A model generated the notes under the pieces. That model worked only from the letters and a program-made list of their open reading frames with translations. It had not been told where the DNA came from and did no database searches. Made by a program: the position numbers and the translations under genes. A stretch of DNA of 64,000 nucleotides, from contig NZ_CP020104.1 in assembly GCF_002056795.1 (NCBI RefSeq), positions 4,845,501 through 4,909,500 of the forward strand. Reading direction: 5' to 3'. Of this stretch, positions 27,299-35,481 are shown piece after piece (the stretch's first letter is position 1; every line of letters begins with the position of its first letter). The DNA is from Spirosoma aerolatum. Lineage in GTDB: Bacteria > Bacteroidota > Bacteroidia > Cytophagales > Spirosomataceae.

Positions 27299-28636
27299 AT
27301 GGACAATTCCAGAAGAGAGTTTATTAAAAAAGCAGCCTTAGGCACTGCGGGTTTTACAATCGGTGGCCTAGGCATGTCGGCTAAGAGTTATGCCAAAATT
27401 ATCGGTGCCAACGAACGCATTCATGTCGCCATTGCCGGACTTGGCCGACGATTGGGCGCTTATTATGAACCCATTTCACGAAAAGAAAGTAATGTCGAGT
27501 TGATGTACCTCTGCGATGTTATGCAAAAACAGCGGGAATCGGCGCTTCAAAAATTTTCGAAATACATCGATTACAAACCCAAACTGGAAAACGACCTCCG
27601 TAAGGTGATTGCCGATAAAAACGTCGACGTGCTGATCAATGCCACGCCCGACCATTGGCATACCCCCGGCACCTGTCTGGCTGTACAGGGAGGCAAACAC
27701 GTCTATGTCGAAAAACCGTGCAGCCATAACCCACGCGAAGGTGAAATTCTGGTTGAATACCAGAAGAAATACGGCAAAGTCATTCAGATGGGAAATCAGC
27801 AGCGTTCGGCAGTTGAATCGATCGACATCATTAACCAGATTCACAAGGGCGTTATTGGCACAGCGTATAAAGCGGTAGCCTTTTACGTTGCCAACCGGGG
27901 CGAGGTTCCTGTGCCGAAGGCAGCACCTGTACCGCAAGGGCTCGACTGGGAGTTGTTTCAGGGGCCCGCTCCGCGCATGGACTATACCCACGACACCTGG
28001 GATTACAACTGGCACTGGTACGGCTGGCTCTACGGAACGGCCGAAGCGGGTAATAATGCCACGCATGAGCTGGACGTAGCTCGCTGGGCTTTACAGGTAG
28101 AGTTTCCGGAACACGTTACGGTAGAAGCAGCCAAACGTCATTTTCAAAATGATGGTTGGGTTATGTACGACACCATGGATGCAACCTATCGTTTTCCGGG
28201 CAATAAAATCATCAAGTGGGATGGTAAGAGCCGGAATGGCTACAAAACCTACGGCAGCGACCGGGGTACCATCATTTACGGCACCAATGGTAGTGTGTAC
28301 GTTGACCGAAATGGGTATAAGCTCTTCGACCGGGATGGCAAAGAAGTGAAAAGCAGCAAATCGCAGGGCAACGAAGCCGGAACAGCGTTAGGGGGCGGTG
28401 GCGATATGACTACCCGACATGTCGTTAATTTCTTCGAAGCTGTACGGGGGAAAGAGAAGCAGGCATCTACCATCGAAGAGGGGGCTAGAAGTACGCTGCT
28501 TTGCCACTTAGCCAATATCGCTTACCGAACTAATAAATCGCTCGACATTGACCCTAAAAATGGCCATATCCACGACAAAGACGCCATGAAACTCTGGAGT
28601 CGGGAATATGCGAAAGGTTGGGCACCTATTGTTTAA
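27299..28636 (+). CDS. Gfo/Idh/MocA family oxidoreductase with Tat signal
   Basis: A 445-residue NAD(P)-dependent sugar or cyclitol dehydrogenase-like protein. The N-terminus SRREFIKKAALGTAGF is a twin-arginine export signal, so it acts in the periplasm, probably with tightly bound cofactor as in glucose-fructose oxidoreductase. The Rossmann motif is IAGLGRRLGAYYEP and the family motif is VEKPCSHNPREGE (around 139-151). The C-terminal half is the GFO_IDH_MocA sheet domain with many tryptophans (DTWDYNWHWYGW). The gene is followed by a large cytochrome-containing protein on the same strand, which could receive electrons from periplasmic oxidation. Confidence 0.9.
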   Translation: MDNSRREFIKKAALGTAGFTIGGLGMSAKSYAKIIGANERIHVAIAGLGRRLGAYYEPISRKESNVELMYLCDVMQKQRESALQKFSKYIDYKPKLENDLRKVIADKNVDVLINATPDHWHTPGTCLAVQGGKHVYVEKPCSHNPREGEILVEYQKKYGKVIQMGNQQRSAVESIDIINQIHKGVIGTAYKAVAFYVANRGEVPVPKAAPVPQGLDWELFQGPAPRMDYTHDTWDYNWHWYGWLYGTAEAGNNATHELDVARWALQVEFPEHVTVEAAKRHFQNDGWVMYDTMDATYRFPGNKIIKWDGKSRNGYKTYGSDRGTIIYGTNGSVYVDRNGYKLFDRDGKEVKSSKSQGNEAGTALGGGGDMTTRHVVNFFEAVRGKEKQASTIEEGARSTLLCHLANIAYRTNKSLDIDPKNGHIHDKDAMKLWSREYAKGWAPIV

Positions 28637-28651
28637 AACATCATCGATCGT

Positions 28652-28683
28652 TGCACGTCTGCAGTTCCAACCGCAGACGTGCA
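28652..28683 (+). other. 11-bp perfect hairpin between oxidoreductase and cytochrome genes
   Basis: TGCACGTCTGC at 28652-28662 pairs with GCAGACGTGCA at 28673-28683 around a 10-nt loop. No T-run follows, so it is not a standard terminator; it may stabilise the upstream mRNA end or tune expression between the two genes. Confidence 0.6.
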
Positions 28684-28728
28684 GTCCCAATCCCATCCAT
28701 TCGCAGTACTTTAGACACCAATTTTTAC

Positions 28729-31386
28729 ATGATTAAACTTAGTCTTTCATTTTTCTCAACCCTTCTATTTCTGTTCTGGAATAGCCTCACACACGTTTTT
28801 GAGCCAAATGAGAGCCATTCCCCAACGAAACGAAGTGTTCTGGTTCAAGCCGACTCCCTACCCAATGCCAGCAGTTGGCCAGCCGAACTAAAGGTTACCC
28901 ACTTCGCTGGCCCCGATCTGACGCCTAGCCCTGCCTGCCTGGCTGTAGCGCCAACGGGGGAGGTTTACGTGGGAGTCGACATGATTGGGTCGCTGGGCAA
29001 AAAGCCTGGGCAGGGAAAAATTGCCCGGCTGGTAGACACCAACAACGATGGGAAAGTCGATCAGCATACTACCTTTGCCATGGTCGATAATCCGCGTGGC
29101 CTACTGCCCGTTGGCGATCAGCTTTTTGTTCTCCATACGGTTTTTTCGAAGGAAACAGGCATAGCAACAGGTATGGATCTGGTCGTTTTTGACGACAAAG
29201 ACCAGAATGGCGTTGCCGATGGTCCTTCCCGTCCCTTGATTGAGCACATCAGTTCGCCAAAATTTCTGCAAAGCCGGGGCACCGACCATGCTACCAATGG
29301 TATTCGGATGGGCATCGATGGCTGGATTTACATTGCTGTAGGTGACTTTGGCTTTCATAATGCCACCGACCGTAGCGGCAAAAAATTAACCATGCTGGGG
29401 GGCGGTATTGTCCGGGTTCGGCCCGACGGCACCGAAATGGAAATCTATTCGCATGGTCTTCGGAACATCTATGATGTGGCGATCGATCCCTTCATGAACA
29501 CCTTTACCCGTGACAACACCAACGATGGCGGGGGCTGGAATATCCGGTTCAGCCACCAGATTCAGTCGGGCGAATATGGCTACCCGGTTTTATTCCAGCA
29601 TTTTACCGACGAAATTATTCCTGCCCTAGTCGACGTAGGTGGTGGATCTGGCACCGGCTCTCTCTTTATGGACGATGACACCTGGCCAGCCCAATTCAAC
29701 CATGTACCAATGATGGCTGATTGGGGCCGAAATCAGCTCTACGTTCATCGTGTAATACCCGATGCCAGTAGCTTTACCCAAAAGGAGGAAGAGTTTATCA
29801 AACTGTCACAGATTACCGACGTTGATGTCGACGCTTCGGGTCGTATGTACCTGTCGGCCTGGGCTGGAGCGGGGTATTCAGGCAATCCTAGTAAAGGGTT
29901 TGTTGTGCGGGTGGTTCCCAAAAGCTGGACGTACAAAGCATTCCCAGACCTAAAAAAAGCTTCGGAGAAAAAATTAGCTTCTTGGTTAACCTCTGGCAGT
30001 GCCGTAGCCCGGCTGGCAGCTCAGCAGGAACTATTGACCCGACCGGCCAAAAAGACGACAAAACTCACCTGGGCAATCGCAACGAATAAAAGTCTGCCGC
30101 TTTCGGCGCAGGTAGCCGGCATCTATACCTATGCGCAGATTACTGGGGCCAGCGGAATCGCCAATCTCGTAAAACTGTCAGCCGACGAAACTGTTCGGGA
30201 GTTTGCGCTTCGGGCCCTTGCCGACCGCAAGCCAATTCTTGATCAAGTTCCGACGGAACCATTCCTGCAAGGACTCAACGACCCATCCGTTCGCGTACAA
30301 CAGGCTGCTATCATTGGGCTCGGGCGTTTGGGTCGGCCAGCGGCTGCTTCTGCCTTACTCCAGGTAAACGTGCCAGCCTCGTTTGTAGCCCCTGCCCTGG
30401 GAACAGAAGGCCCACATGCTACGCCAAACTCAGCCATTGTACTACCACATCTGGCTGTTCGATCGTTGGTACGCTTACAGGCGGTTGATGCCTGCCTGAA
30501 GGCTGTTGGCACAAATCAATCGACGCTTGCGCTCTGGGCGTTGCGTTATATGCATGACCCAAAAGCCGTAGATGGTCTGGTCTCAGCGTATAAACACGCG
30601 AATGACCCTACTTTGAAAACGCAGATTTTAACCACACTTGCCCGTCTCTACAAAAAGGAAGCTGACTACGATGGTTCGTGGTGGTGGAGTACACGACCCG
30701 ATACCCACGGCCCCTATTACAAAGCCATTAGCTGGGAGTCGTCGCCTGTGATCAAAACGCTTCTGATCGATGAATGGCGCCAATCAACTAACAAGTCATT
30801 TTTTGTCGATCTGAATAGTCGGCTTCGGCTGGAAATTCCTGAATACGGCGTCGAAGAGCCTGTTGTGGCCAAAGAGGAGACGAAAGTCGATCTGGAAAAA
30901 ATCAGGAACAAAAAAGGTCAGGTTGGTGAGTCTTCCATTGAAGATGTGATGCTGGCGATGGCCAAAATAGACGGGAATTCAGCCCTGGGAAAAACGCTGT
31001 TTACGCAGCAGGGCTGTGTAGCCTGCCATAGTCTGAGTAAAACCGAACCCATGAAAGGCCCGTTTATGGGGCAGATTGGCTCAATCATGACGCGCGAGCA
31101 GATTGCCGAATCGATCTTGAAACCCAATGCGTCTATCTCTCAGGGATTTGCGACGGTGCTCATTACAGCCAAAGGTGGAAAGAGTTACACCGGATTTGTT
31201 ACGGAAGAATCATCGAACCGAGTCGTTCTACGCGACATTACCGGACAGGTCTATACGATAAAAGCATCAGATATAGTGAGCCGTAAGGAGATGGAAAACT
31301 CTATGATGCCTACAGGACTCGTTAACGCCCTCTCCTACGAAGAATTCGCTTCGTTGATTACTTTCCTGTCGCAGCAGAAAAAGTAA
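28729..31386 (+). CDS. secreted beta-propeller / HEAT / cytochrome c protein (membrane-bound dehydrogenase-like)
   Basis: An 885-residue exported protein from ATG 28729, which gives a signal sequence (MIKLSLSFFSTLLFLFWNSL). The N-terminal 400 residues form a propeller of the putative membrane-bound dehydrogenase type (Piru_Ver_Nterm/TIGR02604 group), with GLRNIYDVAIDPFMNTF. Residues about 420-680 are HEAT-like helical repeats (REFALRALADRKP, RVQQAAIIGLGRLG). The C-terminal 140 residues form a heme-binding domain (TIGR02603 type) with GCVACHSL: Cys763, Cys766, His767. It probably passes electrons from periplasmic sugar or polyol oxidation. It likely shares a transcript with the Gfo/Idh/MocA gene. 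Confidence 0.88.
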   Translation: MIKLSLSFFSTLLFLFWNSLTHVFEPNESHSPTKRSVLVQADSLPNASSWPAELKVTHFAGPDLTPSPACLAVAPTGEVYVGVDMIGSLGKKPGQGKIARLVDTNNDGKVDQHTTFAMVDNPRGLLPVGDQLFVLHTVFSKETGIATGMDLVVFDDKDQNGVADGPSRPLIEHISSPKFLQSRGTDHATNGIRMGIDGWIYIAVGDFGFHNATDRSGKKLTMLGGGIVRVRPDGTEMEIYSHGLRNIYDVAIDPFMNTFTRDNTNDGGGWNIRFSHQIQSGEYGYPVLFQHFTDEIIPALVDVGGGSGTGSLFMDDDTWPAQFNHVPMMADWGRNQLYVHRVIPDASSFTQKEEEFIKLSQITDVDVDASGRMYLSAWAGAGYSGNPSKGFVVRVVPKSWTYKAFPDLKKASEKKLASWLTSGSAVARLAAQQELLTRPAKKTTKLTWAIATNKSLPLSAQVAGIYTYAQITGASGIANLVKLSADETVREFALRALADRKPILDQVPTEPFLQGLNDPSVRVQQAAIIGLGRLGRPAAASALLQVNVPASFVAPALGTEGPHATPNSAIVLPHLAVRSLVRLQAVDACLKAVGTNQSTLALWALRYMHDPKAVDGLVSAYKHANDPTLKTQILTTLARLYKKEADYDGSWWWSTRPDTHGPYYKAISWESSPVIKTLLIDEWRQSTNKSFFVDLNSRLRLEIPEYGVEEPVVAKEETKVDLEKIRNKKGQVGESSIEDVMLAMAKIDGNSALGKTLFTQQGCVACHSLSKTEPMKGPFMGQIGSIMTREQIAESILKPNASISQGFATVLITAKGGKSYTGFVTEESSNRVVLRDITGQVYTIKASDIVSRKEMENSMMPTGLVNALSYEEFASLITFLSQQKK

Positions 31387-31474
31387 ACGAGCGAAAGTGT
31401 GCATGAGTGAACGAGCGAATAGCTTACGCTGACCAATATTTCGCTCGTTCACTCATGCACACTTTCGCTCGTTT
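31385..31474. repeat. 35-bp perfect inverted repeat overlapping both stop codons
   Basis: Arms 31385-31419 and 31440-31474 are perfect reverse complements (35 bp, loop 20 nt) and fill the whole gap between the convergent cytochrome and sigma-54 regulator genes, touching both stop codons. Each arm itself holds AACGAGCGAA twice, 23 bp apart. Confidence 0.92.
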
Positions 31475-32948
31475 ATAAATGTATATCGTAGGCTTTAAGC
31501 TTATTGTAGAGCGTTTTGCGATCGATATTAAGGACTTCAGCAGCCTTGGTTTTGTTGTACCCTGTTTTCTCCAGTACTTTCAGAATTGCAGCCCGCTCGG
31601 CATTTTCCGATACGGATTTCAGGTTACCTCCCGATTGCGTAAAAACAGGAATGCCAGGTCGTGCCGGATCGTAATTGATCTGAATATTGGCAGGCACAGT
31701 CTCTTCAGGACTGAAATATTGCGGAGAAATAATTTCCTGTGGCAATACATCTGCTTCAATGTAGTCACCGGGCGTTAACAATACGGCCCGCTTCACCACG
31801 TTCTGCAACTCACGCAGATTACCATGCCAGTAGTAGTCCTTCAGCTTTTCTTTGGCCTCTTCCTCAAAACCCAGGATATCTTTTTCCAATTGCTGATTAG
31901 CTACTTCGAGGAAGTGATCAGCAAAGATCATAATGTCCGATTTACGCTCCCGCAAAGGCGATAAATGCATCTCGAATTCGGCAATCCGATGATAAATATC
32001 TTCCCGAAATTTTCCCTGCCGAACAGCCTCACGTAAATCTTCGTTTGTAGCCACAATAATCCTAACATCGACAGGAATATCCTGGTTGCTACCAATACGC
32101 CGGATCTTACGTTCCTGCAACACACGCAGCAGCTTTATCTGGTTATCATACGAGAGATTACCGATTTCATCGAGAAAGATGGTACCACCGTTAGCATATT
32201 CAAAGCTACCAGCCTTATCCGACATAGCGCCAGTGAATGAGCCCTTTACGTGGCCAAACAACTCGCTGCCAGCCAGTTCTTTTCCCAGAGCGCCACAGTC
32301 GATAGCCACAAATGGTTTATCGGCTCGCTTACTTTTTAGGTGAATAGCATTGGCTACGAACTCTTTTCCGGTACCTGTCTCACCTGTTATAATCACCGAC
32401 ATATCCGTCGGGGCAATTAGATCGATATGTTTCTGGAGTTGTTCTGCAGCCCGGCTCTTTCCAAAAATAAACCGTTTACCATCAGGTGCTAATGCTGTTT
32501 TAGCCGACGCTGTTTTTGTACCACTCACTTTAGCGGTAGCAGAACCATTGGCAGGTGTAGCACTCTTCGCCTGACTCAGTGATTGCGCTCGGCGTTCAAG
32601 AGCCGCCTTGATCGTGTACAGGATTTCGTCGGGATAAAGCGGCTTTGTTACGTAATCGTAGGCACCATGTTTAACCGTTTGCACGGCCATTCGAACGTCG
32701 GAGTAGCCAGTAATGATAATGACGGCAGTGGTAGGATGCATGACCTTGATGCGACGCAGCATTTCAAGACCATCAATATCAGGAAGTTTAAAATCGCAAA
32801 TGACTAGTTCAAATGCTTCTTTTCTCAACAGGACTAACCCATCATCCCCACGCTGTACCGACGCAGTTTTATAGCCTTGTTTGCTCAGAAAACGCTCCAG
32901 CAACAGGCATATGTCATTGTTATCGTCAATAATCAGAATTTTTTCCAT
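31473..32948 (-). CDS. sigma-54-dependent response regulator, NtrC family
   Basis: A 491-residue activator from ATG 32948. Residues 1-120 are a receiver with Asp8, Asp9 and the phosphorylation site Asp52 (CDFKLPD). After a Ser/Ala/Thr-rich linker, the AAA+ domain (about 165-405) has Walker A GETGTGKE, the sigma-54 contact loop GSFTGA (usually GAFTGA) and Walker B GTIFLDEIG. The C-terminal Fis-type helix-turn-helix is YNKTKAAEVLNIDRKTLYNK. No histidine kinase gene lies beside it. A receiver-only gene lies upstream on the same strand, and a near-consensus sigma-54 promoter is found at 33.8 kb on the opposite strand. Confidence 0.93.
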   Translation of the reverse strand: MEKILIIDDNNDICLLLERFLSKQGYKTASVQRGDDGLVLLRKEAFELVICDFKLPDIDGLEMLRRIKVMHPTTAVIIITGYSDVRMAVQTVKHGAYDYVTKPLYPDEILYTIKAALERRAQSLSQAKSATPANGSATAKVSGTKTASAKTALAPDGKRFIFGKSRAAEQLQKHIDLIAPTDMSVIITGETGTGKEFVANAIHLKSKRADKPFVAIDCGALGKELAGSELFGHVKGSFTGAMSDKAGSFEYANGGTIFLDEIGNLSYDNQIKLLRVLQERKIRRIGSNQDIPVDVRIIVATNEDLREAVRQGKFREDIYHRIAEFEMHLSPLRERKSDIMIFADHFLEVANQQLEKDILGFEEEAKEKLKDYYWHGNLRELQNVVKRAVLLTPGDYIEADVLPQEIISPQYFSPEETVPANIQINYDPARPGIPVFTQSGGNLKSVSENAERAAILKVLEKTGYNKTKAAEVLNIDRKTLYNKLKAYDIHL

Positions 32949-33033
32949 GAAGAGGCATTGAACTTGTTCAGACAGACCATGTCCCATTTATGAACAACGA
33001 AAAAATCTATCCAAGCTGTATGAACAAATTTAC

Positions 33034-33408
33034 TTAAACCTGAATGGTTTGCAAAGCCATTTCGACCGAACGACGTGTAAACGGCTTCCCAATAAAGTAA
33101 TCGGCCCCCTGTTCAGTAGCTCGTCGACGCTCGGCTTGTCCATCGAAAGCGCTGATCATAATTACTTTTGCTTCGTTCTGATCTTCTTTTATTGAAGGGA
33201 GTAAGTCGAAACCCAGGCCATCAGGCAAGTTAAGATCTAAAAATATGGCGTCAAATTTTTGCGTATGCAACCATTGGCGTCCTTCTTCAATAAAATGTGC
33301 ACATGTAGGCTGATAGCCTAAGCGCCTTAAAAGCCCCGACAACAATAAGCAGATATCAGCCTCATCATCGACAATTAGAACACGCTTTGCCTGAGATGCT
33401 GTATTCAT
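33034..33408 (-). CDS. single-domain response regulator
   Basis: A 124-residue receiver domain from ATG 33408 (ATG 33462 would add 18 residues that do not look like receiver sequence). It has the acidic pair in VLIVDDEADIC, the phospho-acceptor Asp58 in IFLDLNLPDG and the conserved lysine in ADYFIGKPF. There is no output domain, so it likely relays phosphate or acts by protein contact, like CheY or Spo0F. It is 85 bp upstream of the NtrC-like gene, suggesting co-expression and possibly a phosphorelay. Confidence 0.9.
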   Translation of the reverse strand: MNTASQAKRVLIVDDEADICLLLSGLLRRLGYQPTCAHFIEEGRQWLHTQKFDAIFLDLNLPDGLGFDLLPSIKEDQNEAKVIMISAFDGQAERRRATEQGADYFIGKPFTRRSVEMALQTIQV

Positions 33409-33875
33409 GACAATTGGTCTGAATTGTTGTCCTGTATTTACTCGTGTTACCATGCTAGCCAAGACTCATCCTGTTTCATAAACGTTCGTTACCTTCAATC
33501 TTAATAAAATATGTGCCGAAAATGTTTAAACCCTAAAAATTAAAGTAGCAACACGCATTAATACCCAATAGATTAGTTATTTGTACCATAAAAGCTACTG
33601 GGCAACCTATACGTCTCTAGCTATCCTAGTTGAAGAATCGCGCTATTTTTCCACGTTTATTCTACATGTGTAGAGCAAATTCCACACTTTTTATTTGTTT
33701 CATTTTTTCAAATGACCATTCTGCTCAATATGTAAACATCAATTAAAAGCTCATTTCCAAGCTTATAGGGCATTTAACCATAATAATTCTAAGTTTTCAG
33801 GATTCTTGGCACAACTTTTTCTAACTAATTAGTCGATTACAAGGTGGCTATTCTGATTTACTCAAGGGAAATGAC
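33409..33875. promoter_or_regulatory. intergenic region with sigma-54-like promoter
   Basis: This 467-bp AT-rich region separates the divergent response regulator and small membrane protein genes. At 33806-33822 the sequence TTGGCACAACTTTTTCT matches the -24 box (TGGCAC) and spacing of a sigma-54 promoter; the -12 box has TTTC instead of TTGC. It points towards the small membrane protein gene, whose ATG lies about 53 bp beyond. No other feature is visible. Confidence 0.4.
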
Positions 33876-34043
33876 ATGGGAAACCTTCTTTACACCATTG
33901 CAGTCATTTTAATCATTATCTGGCTTCTGGGATTCCTAGGGGTACTTGGAACCGGAATCGCCAGTAGCAATTTGATACACATTTTGCTAGTGATTGCAGT
34001 GATTGCCATACTCCTACGTCTGATTCAAGGACGGGGTGTGTAA
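33876..34043 (+). CDS. lmo0937-family small membrane protein
   Basis: A 55-residue protein. The sequence begins MGNLLYTIAVILIIIWLLGF and continues with LGVLGTGIASSNLIHILLVI, two hydrophobic segments (about 4-22 and 33-48) around a small glycine-rich turn, ending in RLIQGRGV. This matches the lmo0937 family of tiny two-helix membrane proteins, widespread in Bacteroidota and often associated with stress-inducible genes. ATG 33876 is chosen over the in-line ATG at 33871, which is in another frame. The next genes on the strand are two YtxH-type proteins, so a stress or envelope role is plausible but inferred. Confidence 0.82.
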   Translation: MGNLLYTIAVILIIIWLLGFLGVLGTGIASSNLIHILLVIAVIAILLRLIQGRGV

Positions 34044-34143
34044 GGAAGGGAGTACAATTGATGAGGACCATTAAAAAGCAGTTCGCTGCACAATGATATT
34101 CCTAGTTGCTAGGCGCGGTTGAGGCCGTAGTAATTTATTTTAG

Positions 34144-34205
34144 GTTAAGTACAAGTTACGGTGGGTACGGAATCCCTGCGCCAAGTTGAGCGCGGGGATT
34201 TTTTT
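34144..34205 (+). ncRNA. candidate small RNA 3' end with intrinsic terminator, copy 1
   Basis: The motif GTTAAGTA...AGTTACGGTGGGTA (34144-34167) is followed after 3 nt by a terminator stem AATCCCTGCGC / GCGCGGGGATT (34171-34181 and 34190-34200) and a run of T. The same motif directly before a different terminator occurs at 57091. No gene encodes a protein between 34044 and 34486, so the terminator probably ends a small RNA or a leader. The 5' end cannot be placed. Confidence 0.45.
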
Positions 34206-34486
34206 ATGGTTCTATATATGTCTCATAGTTATGGATCCCAAATCTCCCCATGAAAAGCAAAGGGTACATAAAAGATTGACACTCACAGCATCAGACGAGT
34301 AGGCTCCACAACAAATTGCGTAAAACGTGGACGCCATTGTAGAAAAAAGTCCTCAATTCCAAAAAGACGTATTAATTTAACCAGCTAATATACAAGGCAT
34401 TACCTATACATATCATTTTGTGGTACAGTATTTTCTACTACATTAGCATCATTGGAACCATAAGTCATTCACAAAAGTTAGAAACC

Positions 34487-34738
34487 ATGAAATCATTACC
34501 AGGAGTTTTAGTAGGATTAGCGGTTGGTGCAGTAATAGGTGTTCTGCTGGCTCCAGAGAGCGGCAAAAAAACCCGTAAGCGTATTTCATCTGAAACAGAT
34601 ACGTTTTTTAAAGATTTGCAGGATCAGCTTCAATCGGGTATCGATAGTATTAAAAAGCAGTACACCGACTATGTTGATTCGGCAGCTGAAAAAACACACG
34701 AGTTAACCACTCAGGCTAAGCGGAAGGCTAAACAATAA
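34487..34738 (+). CDS. YtxH domain-containing protein
   Basis: An 83-residue protein from ATG 34487. It begins with a glycine-zipper-like membrane segment (MKSLPGVLVGLAVGAVIGVL) and the family signature LLAPESGKKTRKRI, then a charged helix (DTFFKDLQDQLQSGIDSIKK) ending in basic residues. YtxH proteins are general-stress proteins of unknown mechanism, found in many Gram-positives and Bacteroidota. The longer open frame from 34418 is rejected because its first 23 residues look non-coding. A paralogous YtxH gene follows 56 bp later. Confidence 0.85.
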   Translation: MKSLPGVLVGLAVGAVIGVLLAPESGKKTRKRISSETDTFFKDLQDQLQSGIDSIKKQYTDYVDSAAEKTHELTTQAKRKAKQ

Positions 34739-34794
34739 GCATAAGCATCGCTTTCCAACTAAAATGACACTCACCTAAAACACACAATAAAATT

Positions 34795-35136
34795 ATGAGA
34801 AGCTCAAGAGATTTTCTGGCTGGTATTATTACTGGAATTGTTATCGGTATTCTGACCGCTCCCCGCAGTGGAAAAGAAACGCGTGACAAGCTAACAGAAG
34901 AAGCCAACAAACGCACCGATGATCTGAAAGATCAATGGGAAAAAGGCGTATCACAGGTCAAAGAAGGACTGGAACAGGCTAAAAGTCAGGTAAGCCAATA
35001 CGCCGACAAAGCAAAAGATCAGTACAATCAATATAAAGATCAGGCTCAGGCTGCATTCAACAAAAACAAAGAGAATGCAAAAGATGAGTACAACGAAAAA
35101 GTTGACCAATTGGCCGACAATGCCAAACTGAACTAA
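34795..35136 (+). CDS. YtxH domain-containing protein, paralogue
   Basis: A 113-residue protein with the same layout as its neighbour: glycine/isoleucine-rich membrane segment (LAGIITGIVIGILTAPRSG), the family motif GKETRDKLTEE, then a longer charged helix with repeats of lysine, glutamine and aspartate (SQYADKAKDQYNQYKDQ) that resembles late-embryogenesis-abundant or apolipoprotein-like amphipathic helices. The two genes look like a local duplication. The C-terminal repeats may protect membranes or proteins under desiccation or osmotic stress; that is an analogy, not shown. Confidence 0.88.
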   Translation: MRSSRDFLAGIITGIVIGILTAPRSGKETRDKLTEEANKRTDDLKDQWEKGVSQVKEGLEQAKSQVSQYADKAKDQYNQYKDQAQAAFNKNKENAKDEYNEKVDQLADNAKLN

Positions 35137-35175
35137 TCCATTCTCTGAATTTACTCAACGTCTTTGAAAAATTGC

Positions 35176-35207
35176 GCATTCTCATCTGGCCAGCCAGATG
35201 AGAATGC
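35176..35207 (+). terminator. intrinsic terminator after YtxH genes
   Basis: Perfect 15-bp stem GCATTCTCATCTGGC / GCCAGATGAGAATGC with a 2-nt gap, followed by TTGCTTTT. Confidence 0.85.
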
Positions 35208-35481
35208 TTGCTTTTAGGGTGTTTAATAACCTTTTAATGTGGCCTTAAGAGTGCTTTAATTAGCAAATGAGATTTTTGTTTTATCCCTTTAGCCGATCAG
35301 TCAGGCACATAAATAGATTGGCTAAAGGTGGAACAATCTCATGACAAAGTACCTGCTTGCTGTATTTCAATCCTGGTTAGGCCTTAAGCCTAACCCCCTA
35401 CTGATACAAATTATACCCCAAGAAGAACGCACCTTTGCAAAACGCGGTCGCTCAGCTCTACCTGGCTATCCTAATAAATTA

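Noticed and set aside
34795..35136. Phage or plasmid partition-like coiled-coil gene
   Set aside because: The glycine-rich membrane start and GKETRDKL motif identify it as YtxH, like its neighbour.
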